DNA of 64,000 nt from Salinarimonas sp. (GCF_040111675.1 NZ_CP157794.1:4609501-4673500), one strand, 5' to 3'; shown: positions 18,686 through 28,390, counted from the first letter of the stretch. Notes: a model not told the origin generated them from the sequence alone. Numbers and translations: made by a program.

Positions 18686-19654
18686 ATGACCCATGCTCCG
18701 CTCGAGACCCGCCTGCCGGATACCGGCCCCCTCCGCGAGACCGTGCTACGCCTCGCGGAGGCGGGTGCGCGCGTCGCCGATCTCGTCGCGCGCGGCCCGC
18801 TCGCGGGGGATCTCGACGCGGCCGTCGGCGATTCCGGCGCGCACGAGGCGGGGGACGCGCAGAAGCATCTCGACCTCGTCGCCGACAGGCTGTTCCACGA
18901 GGCGCTCGCCGGCGCGCCGGTCGCCTGGCTCGCCTCGGAGGAGCGCGCCGAGGTCGAGGCGCTCGCGCCCGGCGCGCCGCTCGCCGTCGCGCTCGATCCG
19001 CTGGACGGCTCGTCCAACATCGCGGTCAACGCCCCGCTCGGCGCGATCTTCTCGATCTTGCCGGCGATCGACGATCCGCTGGCGAGCTTCCTGCGCCCCG
19101 GCGCGGCGCAGGTCGCCGCCGGCTTCCTCGTCTTCGGCCCGACGACCGCGCTCGTGCTGACGCTCGGCGCGGGCGTCGATCGCTTCGTCCTCGACCGCGA
19201 GGCGGGCCGCTTCCGCCTCGCGCAGGCGGGGGTGCGCATCCCGACGCAGACGCGCGAATTCGCGATCAACGCCTCGAACCGCCGGCACTGGGCGCCCGGC
19301 CTGCGCGCCTTCTTCGACGATTGCCTGCTCGGCCGCGAAGGGGCGCTCGGCGCCGACCAGAACATGCGCTGGATCGCCTCGCTGGTCGCCGAGGCCTACC
19401 GCATCCTCGTGCGCGGCGGCGTCTTCCTCTACCCCGCCGACGCGCGGCGCGGCTACGAGGCGGGGCGGCTGCGGCGGCTCTACGAGGCGAGCCCGATGGC
19501 GTTCGTCGTCGAGCAGGCCGGCGGGCGCGCGACCGACGATCGCGGCGCGCGCATCCTGGACCAGGCCCCGGCGAGCCTCCACCAGCGCACGCCGCTCGTG
19601 TTCGGCTCCGCCGACATGGTCGGCATGGTCGCGCGCTACGTCGCGAGGGCGTGA
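18686..19654 (+). CDS. fbp: Class I fructose-1,6-bisphosphatase
   Basis: A 322-residue enzyme hydrolysing fructose-1,6-bisphosphate in gluconeogenesis or the Calvin cycle. It shows the metal-site motif LDPLDGSSNIAVN, an upstream metal-binding ASEE, and the substrate region GGVFLYPAD with the C-terminal EQAGGRATD. The ATG at 18686 has GGAGG just upstream. No other Calvin-cycle gene is adjacent, so gluconeogenesis is the safer role. The gene converges with the chemotaxis receptor with a ten-base gap. Confidence 0.95.
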   Translation: MTHAPLETRLPDTGPLRETVLRLAEAGARVADLVARGPLAGDLDAAVGDSGAHEAGDAQKHLDLVADRLFHEALAGAPVAWLASEERAEVEALAPGAPLAVALDPLDGSSNIAVNAPLGAIFSILPAIDDPLASFLRPGAAQVAAGFLVFGPTTALVLTLGAGVDRFVLDREAGRFRLAQAGVRIPTQTREFAINASNRRHWAPGLRAFFDDCLLGREGALGADQNMRWIASLVAEAYRILVRGGVFLYPADARRGYEAGRLRRLYEASPMAFVVEQAGGRATDDRGARILDQAPASLHQRTPLVFGSADMVGMVARYVARA

Positions 19655-19664
19655 GCCGCCGGCC

Positions 19665-21494
19665 TCACGCGGCGCGCAGCGTCTCGAGGAAGGCGTCCAT
19701 CTCCCGGCGCAGCGTGCGCGCCTGCTCCGCCAGCGAGCCCGAGGCCGAGCGCAGCTCGCCCGCCTTGTCGTTGGTGAGCGCCGCCGCGTCGGCGACATGG
19801 GAGACGTTGGCGGTGATGCCCGCCGCCCCGTCGGCCGCCTGCGAGACCGAGCGGGCGATCTCCTCGGTGGCGGCGCGCTGCTGCTCGACCGTCGCGGCGA
19901 CCGCGGTGGAGATGCCGCTGATCTCGCGGATCGTGCGGGTGATGCCCTCGATGGCGGCCACAACCTCGTCCGAGGCGCCCTGCACGGCCCCGATCTGGCT
20001 CGAGATCTCCTCGGTCGCCTTGGCCGTCTGAGAGGCCAGCGTCTTCACCTCCGCGGCGACGACGGCGAAGCCCTTGCCGGCCTCGCCCGCGCGGGCCGCC
20101 TCGATGGTGGCGTTGAGCGCGAGCAGGTTGGTCTGGGCGGCGATGGCGTTGATCAGGTCGACGACGTCGCCGATGCGGCTCGTCGCCTCGCCGAGCGCCC
20201 GCACCTTGCCGCCCACCGCGCCCGCCTCGGTCACGGCGGAGCCCGCGATCTCGGAGGCCTGCGAGACGCGCCCGCCGATTTCCTGGATGGACAGGCTCAG
20301 CTCCTCGCTCGCGGCGGCGACGGTCTGGACGTCGGCGCCGGCCCGCGCGGAGGCCTCGCCCGCCTCGCGACCGCGCTGCGTCGTCGTGGCCGAGAGCTCC
20401 ACCAGCGCCCGCGACGAGCCGTCGATCTGCGCGGCGGCGCTGGAGAGCGCGGCGACGACCCCGTCGATCGAGCTTTCCAGCGCGTCGGCCATGGCGGCCA
20501 TGGCGCGGCGGCGCTCGGCGGCGCCCTCTTCGCGCATCGTCTCCTCGCGGCGACGGCGCTCCTGCTCCTCGGCGAGCCGGGCCTGCATCGCGGCTTCCGC
20601 CGCGGCGGCCTCCTTGCGGGCGATCCGGCGCATCAGCTGGAAGACGAGGGCGATGGTGACGAGCCCGATCGCGCCGATGACCACGACCAGGATGCCGATC
20701 GACGAGGTCTTCGTCGCGGCCATGGTCTCGGCCGATTTCGCCACGTCCCAGGTCACCGCCGCGTCGAAGGCGGCGGCGCCTTCCGGGTCGACGACCGACA
20801 GCGTCGCGCCGGCGGGGATCGCGCCTTCCGGGAGCGTGTAGTTCTCGGGATCGGCGAGGACGCGCCCGTCCGCCGCCGAGAGGAAGGCGACGTCCATGCC
20901 GAGCCGTGCGTCGGCCGCGCGCAGCGCGTGCAGCGGATCGGCGTGAATCGCGAGATAGCCGGCGAGGCGCAGCCCGCCGACGGGGACGACCACCGTCATC
21001 CGTGGCGCGCCGTCGGAAATCCACTTGTGCGTGAGCGCCTGCAGCCGCTCCGCGCCCTCGCGGGCGGCGAGGAGCGCCGGCAGGCCCGGCGGCGGGGCGA
21101 GCCCGGCCTCGGTGTGGAGCTTCGCCAGCACCGCGGCGTCCGTGCCGTAGAGCGTGAGGCCGGAGACGGCCACCGCGCCGGAGGTGATGGCGTTGCGCCG
21201 CAGCAGATCCGGCAGCAGCGCCTCCACCGCCGGGGCGTCGCGCGCCCCGACGGCGCTGCGCAGGGCGCCTTCCTGCGCCATCGCGCCGGCGAGGGAAGCG
21301 ACCTCGCCGGCATAGTCGCCCCAGGCCACGTCCGCGACGTAGCGGTTGAGCACGGAGCCGACCTGCACCGAGTTCGCCTCGTGAACGGCGGCCTCGTAGC
21401 GTTGGGTGACCAGGGTCATCACGCCGATGGCGGCCACGCAGTTCAGGATGGCGGCGACGACGAGGATCGCGAGGAGCTTTCGATGCTCTGTCAT
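19665..21494 (-). CDS. Methyl-accepting chemotaxis protein
   Basis: A 609-residue transmembrane receptor. TM1 is at about 7-29, a periplasmic sensor domain lies at about 30-263, and TM2 at about 266-288. A short coiled linker with many Arg/Glu residues leads to the cytoplasmic signalling domain (about 330-600) with the hairpin tip around EVKTLASQTAKATEEISSQI. No CheR-binding pentapeptide is present at the C-terminus. The sensor domain has no recognised ligand motif; from its size it is probably a double-Cache-like or helical-bundle sensor. No che genes are adjacent. Confidence 0.9.
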   Translation of the reverse strand: MTEHRKLLAILVVAAILNCVAAIGVMTLVTQRYEAAVHEANSVQVGSVLNRYVADVAWGDYAGEVASLAGAMAQEGALRSAVGARDAPAVEALLPDLLRRNAITSGAVAVSGLTLYGTDAAVLAKLHTEAGLAPPPGLPALLAAREGAERLQALTHKWISDGAPRMTVVVPVGGLRLAGYLAIHADPLHALRAADARLGMDVAFLSAADGRVLADPENYTLPEGAIPAGATLSVVDPEGAAAFDAAVTWDVAKSAETMAATKTSSIGILVVVIGAIGLVTIALVFQLMRRIARKEAAAAEAAMQARLAEEQERRRREETMREEGAAERRRAMAAMADALESSIDGVVAALSSAAAQIDGSSRALVELSATTTQRGREAGEASARAGADVQTVAAASEELSLSIQEIGGRVSQASEIAGSAVTEAGAVGGKVRALGEATSRIGDVVDLINAIAAQTNLLALNATIEAARAGEAGKGFAVVAAEVKTLASQTAKATEEISSQIGAVQGASDEVVAAIEGITRTIREISGISTAVAATVEQQRAATEEIARSVSQAADGAAGITANVSHVADAAALTNDKAGELRSASGSLAEQARTLRREMDAFLETLRAA

Positions 21495-21549
21495 GGTCTC
21501 ACGCTTGTCGGCTCGGGGGAAGGGAGAGGGGGAAGGCGCCGGGCGCGCC

Positions 21550-21978
21550 TCACCGGGTGACGAGGGGCAGGCCCTTCTCGCGCCACTCCTCCATGCCGAG
21601 CGCGTAGTAGTGGACGTTCGAGTAGCCGTAGCCGACGGCCTTGATCACGGCGGCGGCGGCGCGGCCGCAGGCGAGGCCGTTGCAGTAGAACAGGACCGGC
21701 GCGTCCTTGGCCGCGACGTGGGCCGCGAGGTCGGCCTCGCCCTCGATGTCGGTATCGATCAGGCGCACGGCGCCCTCGATGTGGCCGGCGGCGTAGTCCG
21801 CCTCCTTGCGATTGTCGAGGATGACGAGATCCGGGGTCGACTGGACCAGCGCGATCACGCCCTCGGCGTCGACGGTCGTGGCGCCCTCGATCTCGAGCGG
21901 GGCGAGATCGGCCTGGGCGGCGGTGGAGAGGCCGAGAGCGACCAGCATCCCGGCGGCGGCGACGATGAACTTACGCAT
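21550..21978 (-). CDS. Periplasmic rhodanese-like protein
   Basis: A 142-residue single rhodanese domain with a signal peptide (1-22, ending AQA|D). The active-site loop is LFYCNGLACGRA, with Cys99 the likely sulfur carrier and a second Cys104. AGGAGGAAG immediately precedes the ATG at 21978, which is why the longer frame to 22035 was rejected. Rhodaneses of this kind carry persulfide sulfur in the periplasm. It sits 55 bases upstream of the receptor gene on the same strand, which could allow read-through. Confidence 0.88.
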   Translation of the reverse strand: MRKFIVAAAGMLVALGLSTAAQADLAPLEIEGATTVDAEGVIALVQSTPDLVILDNRKEADYAAGHIEGAVRLIDTDIEGEADLAAHVAAKDAPVLFYCNGLACGRAAAAVIKAVGYGYSNVHYYALGMEEWREKGLPLVTR

Positions 21979-22199
21979 GGTCAACTTCCTCCTGTTTTCC
22001 GTGTGACGCGGCAACACAGGAACGAAGTTCGACACAGGAGTCTTGAAGATCGGTTTAGATCGATTTTAGATTGTTTCGACACGAACGAGCCGGGCGTCGC
22101 GCCGGCCTCGGCGCGCCCGTCCGACGCCAAGCGGCGGCGCCGGGTCGAAGCCGAGGAGAACGGCCCCGGTCGCGATGGGCCCTCGAGCGGACGCGCGCC

Positions 22200-23213
22200 T
22201 CAATAGGCCCGCGCGACGCAGAACTCGACCGCGTCGAGCAGCGCCCGCTTCATCGGCCCGTCCGGGTAGATGCCCAGCGCATCCCGCGCCATCGCCCCGT
22301 AATGGCGGGCGCGGGCGACCGTGTCCTCGAGCGCCTTGTTCCGGCGCATGATGGAGAGCGCCTCCTCGAGGTCGCGCTCCGCGATCTCGCCGCGCTCCAG
22401 CGTGCGGCGGAAGAAGGCGCGGTCGGCATCGGTGCCGCGGCGCACGGAGAGAACCACGGGCAGCGTGATCTTGCCCTCGCGGAAATCGTCGCCCACGTTC
22501 TTGCCGAGCTTCGCCGCCGCACCGCCGTAGTCGAGCGCGTCGTCGACCAGCTGGAAGGCGACGCCGAGATTCATGCCGTAGGAGCGGCAGGCCTCGGCCT
22601 CGCTCTTCGGGCGCTCGGCGATGACCGGGCCGACCTCGCAGGCGGCGCCGAAGAGCTCGGCGGTCTTGGCGCGGATGATGGCGAGGTAGTTGTCCTCGGT
22701 GGTCTCGATGTTCTTCGCCGCGGCGAGCTGCATCACCTCGCCCTCGGCGATGATGGCGGCGGCGTCGGAGAGAATCTCGAGCGCGCGCAGCGAGCCGACC
22801 TCCACCATCATGCGGAAGGCCTGGCCCAGCAGGAAGTCGCCGACGAGCACGCTCGCCTCGTTGCCCCACTTGACCCGCGCGGCGATCTTGCCGCGGCGCA
22901 TGTCGCTCTCGTCCACGACGTCGTCGTGGAGGAGCGTCGCCGTGTGCATGAACTCGACGGAGGCCGCGAGCTTGACGTGGCCGTCGCCGCGGTAGCCGGA
23001 GAGCTGGCCGGCGGCGAGGGTGAGCATGGGGCGCAGGCGCTTGCCGCCCGACGAGATCAGATGATTGGCGACCTCGGGGATCATCGTCACGTCCGAGCCC
23101 GTCCGCGAGAGAATCATCTCGTTGACGCGGCCCATGTCGGCCGCCACCAGCGACACCAGAGCCTCGATGCCCGGCTCGGCGGCTCTCTCCTCGAAGGGAA
23201 CGACGACTCCCAC
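22200..23213 (-). CDS. ispB: Polyprenyl (probably decaprenyl/octaprenyl) diphosphate synthase
   Basis: A 337-residue trans-isoprenyl diphosphate synthase making the ubiquinone side chain. Both Asp-rich motifs are present: the first in LLHDDVVDESDMRRG and the second in FQLVDDALDYGG. The N-terminal GGKRLRPML motif is also present. Chain length cannot be decided here; alphaproteobacteria usually make Q10. It is divergent from the DUF2007 gene. Confidence 0.93.
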   Translation of the reverse strand: MGVVVPFEERAAEPGIEALVSLVAADMGRVNEMILSRTGSDVTMIPEVANHLISSGGKRLRPMLTLAAGQLSGYRGDGHVKLAASVEFMHTATLLHDDVVDESDMRRGKIAARVKWGNEASVLVGDFLLGQAFRMMVEVGSLRALEILSDAAAIIAEGEVMQLAAAKNIETTEDNYLAIIRAKTAELFGAACEVGPVIAERPKSEAEACRSYGMNLGVAFQLVDDALDYGGAAAKLGKNVGDDFREGKITLPVVLSVRRGTDADRAFFRRTLERGEIAERDLEEALSIMRRNKALEDTVARARHYGAMARDALGIYPDGPMKRALLDAVEFCVARAY

Positions 23214-23326
23214 GCGCTCGACCTCTTTTTCCTGACGCGGCCCCCGCCGCGGATGGACGGCAAGGTCGCACGGGCTATGCTGTGGCGCAACGCGCGGGGT
23301 TGACGCAAGAGGGAAACGAGCGGCGC

Positions 23327-23554
23327 ATGGTCGAATTGATCCGAACGAACGACGTGGTGCTGATCGGCTACGCCGAGTCGCTGCTGCGGGAGGCGGGCTT
23401 CAACATCTTCGTCGCCGACAATCACACGAGCGTGATGGAAGGCTCGATCGGCGTGATCCAGCGCCGGATCCTGGTCGTCGACGACGAGGCGGACGCGGCG
23501 CGCCGCTTCCTCGAGGAGGCCGGTCTCGGCGCCGAGCTGCGCGATGGCGCCTGA
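23327..23554 (+). CDS. DUF2007 putative signal-transducing protein
   Basis: A 75-residue protein with the DUF2007 pattern: MVELIRTNDVVLIGYAESLL, EAGFNIFVADNHTSVMEGS and RILVVDDEADAARRFLEEAG. The family resembles a small ferredoxin-like/PII-like fold and is found upstream of TrmN6-like methyltransferases in alphaproteobacteria. Its end overlaps the next gene by 11 bases, so the two are translationally coupled. Function is not established. Confidence 0.85.
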   Translation: MVELIRTNDVVLIGYAESLLREAGFNIFVADNHTSVMEGSIGVIQRRILVVDDEADAARRFLEEAGLGAELRDGA

Positions 23555-24335
23555 GCCGGACGAGGGCGGCCTCACGCGCGACACGCTGCTCGACGGGCGC
23601 GTCGCGCTCTGGCAGCGCAGGGGCGGCCACCGTGCCGGCACCGACGCCGTGCTCCTCGCCGCCGCGACGACGCTCGCGCCGGGGGAGCTCCTGGTCGATG
23701 CGGGCGCGGGGACGGGGGCGGTGGGTCTGATGGCGGGGGTCCGCGCGCCCGAGGCGCGGATCGTGCTCGTCGAGCGCGACCCGGCGCTCGCGGCGCTCGG
23801 CGTGCGCAATCTCGCGCAGAACGGGATGTCCGGCCGCGGGATCTCGGTCTGCGCCGATCTCCTCGCTGGGCTCCCGCTCGCGCCGGCGCGCGCCGACGCG
23901 GTGGCGACGAACCCGCCCTATTTCGAGCCGGGCGAGGCGCCCCGCTCGCCGGACGCCGCCCGCGCCGCGGCGCACGCGCTGGCGGAGGGCTCGCTCGCCG
24001 CCTGGATCGAGGCCTGCGCCCGCCTGCTGCGGCCGCGCGGGCGGCTGTCGCTGATCCAGCGCGCCGACAAGCTTCCCGCCTGCCTCGCCGCGCTCGAGCG
24101 CCGCTTCGGCGCGATCCGCGTCACCCCGGTGCGTCCGCGCGCCGACAGGGACGCGACGCGGATCGTGATTCACGCCGTGAAGGACGCCCGCACGCCGCTC
24201 TCGATCGCGCCGGCCTTCGTGCTGCACGAGGCGGACGGGCGGTTCACGGCGCGCGCCGATCGCGCGCACCGCGAGGGCGTCTGGGATCAGCGCACCTCGG
24301 AGAGGAGCGGCGACCAGGTCGGATCGGAGGCGTAG
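23544..24335 (+). CDS. TrmN6-like tRNA/RNA adenine N6-methyltransferase
   Basis: A 263-residue SAM-dependent methyltransferase. It has the SAM-binding motif VDAGAGTGAVGLMAG and the N6-adenine catalytic motif TNPPYFEPGEAPRSPD, as in TrmN6 (YfiC), which methylates A37 of tRNA1Val. The N-terminal DTLLDGRVALWQRRGGHRAGTDAVLLAA is diagnostic for this subfamily. It overlaps the DUF2007 gene upstream and overlaps the 3' end of tolB by 49 bases in convergent orientation. Confidence 0.9.
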   Translation: MAPEPDEGGLTRDTLLDGRVALWQRRGGHRAGTDAVLLAAATTLAPGELLVDAGAGTGAVGLMAGVRAPEARIVLVERDPALAALGVRNLAQNGMSGRGISVCADLLAGLPLAPARADAVATNPPYFEPGEAPRSPDAARAAAHALAEGSLAAWIEACARLLRPRGRLSLIQRADKLPACLAALERRFGAIRVTPVRPRADRDATRIVIHAVKDARTPLSIAPAFVLHEADGRFTARADRAHREGVWDQRTSERSGDQVGSEA

Positions 24336-25621
24336 CCCGGCGTCGGGATCGGCACCTCGACCCGGCCGGTGATGTCGACCATGTAGAGCTGCCCGCCCGA
24401 CTGGCCGCCGGGATCGCGGAAGAAGACGATGTACTGCCCGTTCGGCGCCCAGGCCGGGCTCTCGTTGTGGAAGCCCTCGGTGAGGATGCGCTCGCCCGAG
24501 CCGTCCGGCCGCATCACGCCGATGGCGAAGCGCCCGCCCTGCATCTTGGTGAAGGCGATCCAGTCCCCCCGCGGCGACCAGACCGGCTGCGAATACGAGC
24601 CCTGCCCGAAGGAGATGCGCTGCACGTTCGAGCCGTCGGAATTCATCGTGTAGAGCTGCTGCGAGCCGCCGCGGTCGCTCTCGAACACGATCCGCGAGCC
24701 GTCCGGCGAGAAGGACGGCGAGGTGTCGATCGCCACCGTCGAGGTCAGTCGCGTCATCGTGCGCGAGACGAGGTCGATGAGATAGAGGTTGGCGTTGCCG
24801 CCCTGCTGCAGCGTCATGACGATGGAGCGGCCGTTGGGCGAGAAGCGGGGGGAGGACGTCATGTCGGGGAAGTTGCCCACCGCCTGGCGCGCGCCGGTCT
24901 CGAGGTTGAGCACCTGCACCCGCGGCTGCTCGCCGGAGACCTGCGCCATGAAGGCGATCTCCTGGGCCCGCGGCGAGAAGCGCGGCGTCACCACCGAATT
25001 GTCGCCCGGAGTCAGGTAACGCACGTTGGCGCCGTCCTGGTCCATGATGGCGAGGCGCTTGAGGCGGTTCTCCTTCGGCCCGGTCTCGTCGACGAAGACG
25101 ATGCGCGTGTCGAAGAAGCCCGCGAGCCCCGTGATGCGGGTGAAGATCGCGTCCGAGATGATGTGCCCGACCCGGCGCCAATTGTTCGGGTCGGTGAAGA
25201 ATTGCTGGCCGGTGATCTGCTGGCCGGTCTGCACGTCCCAGAGCCGGAACTCGGTGCGCAGCCGGCCCTGGCCGTCGCGGGTGACGCGGCCGGTGACGAG
25301 GCCCTGCACGCCGGCCTGGCGCCACAGGTCGAATTGCGGCGCGGCGTCGAAGGCGGGCGTGCGCTCGGGGAAGCGGCCCTGGTCGAGCGGCGCGAAATAG
25401 CCCGACCGGTTCAGGTTCGAGGCGACGATGCTCGAGATCTGGGGCCCGAGATTGCCCTCGCCGACGAACTCGGCGACGGCGATCGGCATCGGCTGGAACT
25501 GGCCGCCCTGGACGTCGACGACGAGCTCGGCGCGCGCAGGCGCGGGCGCGAGCCCCGGCGCGAGGGCGGCGACGCCGGCGGCGACGAGGCCGATCCGCAG
25601 GGCGTTCAGGACGAGGCGCAT
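24287..25621 (-). CDS. tolB: Tol-Pal system beta-propeller protein TolB
   Basis: A 444-residue periplasmic protein with a signal peptide (about 1-31). It has an N-terminal alpha/beta domain and a C-terminal six-bladed WD40-like propeller with repeats such as SPDGSRIVFESDRGG, SPRGDWIAFTKM and APNGQYIVFFRDPGG. TolB links TolA to Pal during outer-membrane constriction at division. It is the last gene of the tolQRAB cluster. The pal gene that normally follows is absent; instead a convergent methyltransferase gene lies there. Confidence 0.96.
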   Translation of the reverse strand: MRLVLNALRIGLVAAGVAALAPGLAPAPARAELVVDVQGGQFQPMPIAVAEFVGEGNLGPQISSIVASNLNRSGYFAPLDQGRFPERTPAFDAAPQFDLWRQAGVQGLVTGRVTRDGQGRLRTEFRLWDVQTGQQITGQQFFTDPNNWRRVGHIISDAIFTRITGLAGFFDTRIVFVDETGPKENRLKRLAIMDQDGANVRYLTPGDNSVVTPRFSPRAQEIAFMAQVSGEQPRVQVLNLETGARQAVGNFPDMTSSPRFSPNGRSIVMTLQQGGNANLYLIDLVSRTMTRLTSTVAIDTSPSFSPDGSRIVFESDRGGSQQLYTMNSDGSNVQRISFGQGSYSQPVWSPRGDWIAFTKMQGGRFAIGVMRPDGSGERILTEGFHNESPAWAPNGQYIVFFRDPGGQSGGQLYMVDITGRVEVPIPTPGYASDPTWSPLLSEVR

Positions 25622-25699
25622 GGCAGGTTCCGGGTGTTCGGCGGCGGATGGCCGCGCACGGGTCGACAGCGGGAGCGAGGCGAAGGCGGACCCGCCGCC

Positions 25700-26899
25700 T
25701 CAGGAGTAGAGCGGATTGAAGTTCACCGTCAGGTTCCTCCAGTCCTGGTAATAGGGAGCGAATTGGGCCGGAATCTGGAGCGGCGCGCAGCTCCGCGCCG
25801 CGCGCAGCGCCGATTCGGCGATCGGCCCGAACAGCGGATCGGCCGAGGAATTGGTCAGCTCCGGCGAGCCCGCGAGGGTGCCGTCCTCGTTGAGCACGAT
25901 CCGCACCACCGCGACCGGCGGAGCGTTCGCGGTCTGCGCGGCGAGCGGGATGTTCCAGCAGCGGTGCAGCTGCTGCTGGATCAGCCCGGCGAGCTGCGAC
26001 ATCAGGCTCGGGTTCAGCGTCGCGGCCCGGCCGGTCTCCGTCCCGAGCGAGGCCGTGCGATTGATCTCGGCGGCGGCCGCGCCGGTGGAGGCGGCCTCCT
26101 CGGTCGAGCGCAGGAGCGAGGCGATGTCGGACGGGTCGAAGCGCTCGGCCTCCTCGGCGACGCGGCTCGCGCGGGCCTCCTCGGCGCGCGCCGTGTCCGC
26201 CGCGCGGGCGGCCTCGGCGACGCGCCGGCGCTCGCGCTCCTCCACCTCGCGACGGCGCGTCTCGGCCTCCGCGACGCGCTGGCGCTCCGCGTCCGCGGCG
26301 GCGCGCTGCATGGCCTCGGCCTGCGCCTGCGCGCGCTGGGAGCGCGAGGGCGGCAGCGGAGCGGGCGGCGCGGGCGCGGCCTCGGCGACCTCCACCGGCA
26401 CGACCGGCTCGGGGACCGGCTCGGGCGACGGCGCCGGCGGCGCGGGCGCCGCGATCGGCTCCGGAGCGGGCGGGACGGGCGCGGGCGCGGCGACCTCCGC
26501 CGGCTCTGGCGTCGGCAGCGGGGCGGGCGGCGGCGGGGGAGGCGGCGGCTCGGCCTCGGCCGGTGTCGGGCGATCCGCCACCTGCATGTCGGGCGTTCGC
26601 GTCGCCGGCGTCTGCGTATCGCGCTGGGCCTCGCCCGCCGGGCGAAGCTCCGGCGCCTCGGCCACGCGATCGGCCCGCGGGCGCGGCTCGGGGATCGGCG
26701 CCTCGGCCTCGATCTCGCCGCGCCTGATCTGCGAGAACTCGGTCTCCGTGATCATCTCGACCGGGATGCCCTCCTCCACCGGCGGCAGCGGCACGACCCC
26801 GGAGACGGCGACGAGGCCGCCGACGATCAGCGCGACATGGGCCACGCCCGAGAGGAGGAGGCCCGGCTCGCGAAAGGAGAAGAGGCCGCGCGCGCGCAT
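25700..26899 (-). CDS. tolA: Cell-envelope integrity protein TolA (TonB C-terminal type)
   Basis: A 399-residue protein with an N-terminal membrane anchor (about 13-35, PGLLLSGVAHVALIVGGLVAV). A long Pro/Ala/Glu-rich region follows, including a run of prolines, and then an Arg/Glu/Ala helical segment (about 205-290). The C-terminal domain contains a conserved-type HRCWNIP and ends FNPLYS. TolA spans the periplasm and uses the proton-motive force from TolQR. It begins five bases after the tolR stop. The frame stays open upstream through tolR/tolQ sequence, but only as a shadow frame. Confidence 0.92.
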   Translation of the reverse strand: MRARGLFSFREPGLLLSGVAHVALIVGGLVAVSGVVPLPPVEEGIPVEMITETEFSQIRRGEIEAEAPIPEPRPRADRVAEAPELRPAGEAQRDTQTPATRTPDMQVADRPTPAEAEPPPPPPPPAPLPTPEPAEVAAPAPVPPAPEPIAAPAPPAPSPEPVPEPVVPVEVAEAAPAPPAPLPPSRSQRAQAQAEAMQRAAADAERQRVAEAETRRREVEERERRRVAEAARAADTARAEEARASRVAEEAERFDPSDIASLLRSTEEAASTGAAAAEINRTASLGTETGRAATLNPSLMSQLAGLIQQQLHRCWNIPLAAQTANAPPVAVVRIVLNEDGTLAGSPELTNSSADPLFGPIAESALRAARSCAPLQIPAQFAPYYQDWRNLTVNFNPLYS

Positions 26900-26904
26900 G
26901 GAGC

Positions 26905-27348
26905 TCAGTTCTGGTCCGGGAGGGTGACGAGAGCGACGCGGCTGAAGCCGCCTTGCGTGACGAGCGCCATCACCTCGGCGACGCGGCCGTAATCCACGGC
27001 GCGGTCGCCGCGCACGAAGACGCGCGCCTCCGCGCCCTCCTCCGCCCGCGCCTCGATCGCCGCGACGATCTCCCCGTCGGCGAGCTCGGCATCCTCGAGG
27101 AAGACGCGGCCCTCGGCGTCGATCGACAGCGCGATGGGCTTGGCGTCGACGTTGAGCTGGCCGGCCTGCGCCTGCGGCAGGTCCAGCGGCACGCCCGCGG
27201 AGAGCAGCGGCGCCGACACCATGAAGACGATGAGGAGCACCAGCATGACGTCGATGAACGGCGTCATGTTGATCTCGTTGATGGCGCGCGCGCGCCCGCG
27301 GCGCCTGCGCCGTCCGCCGCCCGTTCCGGGTCCGCCGTGGGAGAACAT
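26905..27348 (-). CDS. tolR: Tol-Pal proton channel subunit TolR
   Basis: A 147-residue ExbD/TolR protein: a basic Arg/Gly-rich N-terminus, then INEINMTPFIDVMLVLLIVFMV with the conserved membrane Asp, and a periplasmic domain with VFVRGDRAVDYGRVAEVMALV. It works with TolQ to energise TolA. It lies between tolQ (15 bases upstream) and tolA (five bases downstream). Confidence 0.95.
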   Translation of the reverse strand: MFSHGGPGTGGGRRRRRGRARAINEINMTPFIDVMLVLLIVFMVSAPLLSAGVPLDLPQAQAGQLNVDAKPIALSIDAEGRVFLEDAELADGEIVAAIEARAEEGAEARVFVRGDRAVDYGRVAEVMALVTQGGFSRVALVTLPDQN

Positions 27349-27363
27349 GGCCGTCGCGCCCCC

Positions 27364-28050
27364 TTACGCCGCCGCCGCCAGGCGCTCGTCGACCTGACGC
27401 GCCAGGATCGCCGAGAACTCGTCGGCGAAGCCCTCGAGCCGGATCTGCGCCTTGGCCACCTCGGCCTGGAACTTGTTGTAGGCGATGACCGCCGGGATCG
27501 CGGCGATGAGCCCGATCGCGGTGGCGAAGAGCGCCTCCGCGATGCCCGGCGCGACCACCGCGAGGGAGGTGTTCTGCGAGGCGGCGATGGCGATGAAGGA
27601 CGTCATCACGCCCCAGACCGTGCCGAACAGGCCGAGATAGGGCCCGGCCGAGCCCACCGAGGCGAGGAAGATCAGCCGGGATTCGAGCCGCTCCACCTCG
27701 CGCTGGATGGTGACGTCGAGCACCTTGTCGATGCGCGCCGGCAGGCTCGCCACCGACCGGCCCGAGCCCTCGAAGGAGCGCTTCCACTCGTGCATGGCGG
27801 CGACGAAGACGGAGGCGAGCCCCGTCGTCGGACGCTCCGCCAGCGAGCGGTAGAGCTCGTCGAGCGAGCGGCCCGACCAGAAAACCTCCTCGAAGCGGTC
27901 CATCGCCCGGGTGAGGCGGCGGAACAGCAGCGTCTTGTCGATGATGATCGCCCAGCAATAGACCGAGGCGGCGACGAGCCCGATCATCACGAGCTTGACC
28001 ACGATGTGGGCTTGCCAGAACAGGCCCCAGAGGGAGAGATCGTGCGTCAT
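27364..28050 (-). CDS. tolQ: Tol-Pal proton channel subunit TolQ
   Basis: A 228-residue MotA/TolQ/ExbB channel protein with TM1 at about 15-37 and two C-terminal membrane segments around LGLFGTVWGVMTSFIAIA and GLIAAIPAVIAYNKF. The start at 28050 gives MTHDLSLWGLFWQAHIVVKL, the family N-terminus. The upstream partner ybgC is 545 bases away, separated by a repeat-bearing spacer, so tolQ probably has its own promoter in this genome. Confidence 0.95.
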   Translation of the reverse strand: MTHDLSLWGLFWQAHIVVKLVMIGLVAASVYCWAIIIDKTLLFRRLTRAMDRFEEVFWSGRSLDELYRSLAERPTTGLASVFVAAMHEWKRSFEGSGRSVASLPARIDKVLDVTIQREVERLESRLIFLASVGSAGPYLGLFGTVWGVMTSFIAIAASQNTSLAVVAPGIAEALFATAIGLIAAIPAVIAYNKFQAEVAKAQIRLEGFADEFSAILARQVDERLAAAA

Positions 28051-28367
28051 CGGCGGGTTCGTCCTAGTGTCGGCTCGAGCGCGGGATCGCGCGGCGCGGG
28101 GGACGTTCGGCCCGAACAAGGCTTAACGGTTCGGAACGCGTCCTGCAAACGTGGTTCGCGCCGCAACATGTCGAAAATATGAGCGATTGCCAGCGCCGGC
28201 GCGGCCTCTCGGCGCTGTTGCGATGAGGACACGATCAGGGTTAACGGAGGCTTGACGCGCAGGCGGCGAAGGGGTGCGGCGCAAGGGCGCTGCGGACGGT
28301 GCGGGGGCGGTCGCACGGGCGCTCTGCATGAAGCTCGAGACGTTCGGCGACAGGTCGCCGAGGGACC

Positions 28368-28390
28368 CCCCTCTCCCCCGTGGAGAGGGG
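28368..28390. repeat. Intergenic hairpin, copy 1
   Basis: Perfect stem CCCCTCTCC / GGAGAGGGG with a five-base loop. The same stem recurs 124 bases further on. Confidence 0.75.

Noticed and set aside
25700..27958. Single 752-codon frame that would fuse tolA with upstream sequence
   Set aside because: The upstream half is the tolR/tolQ region read in the wrong frame. tolR and tolQ are clear in their own frames and tolA has a proper start at 26899.
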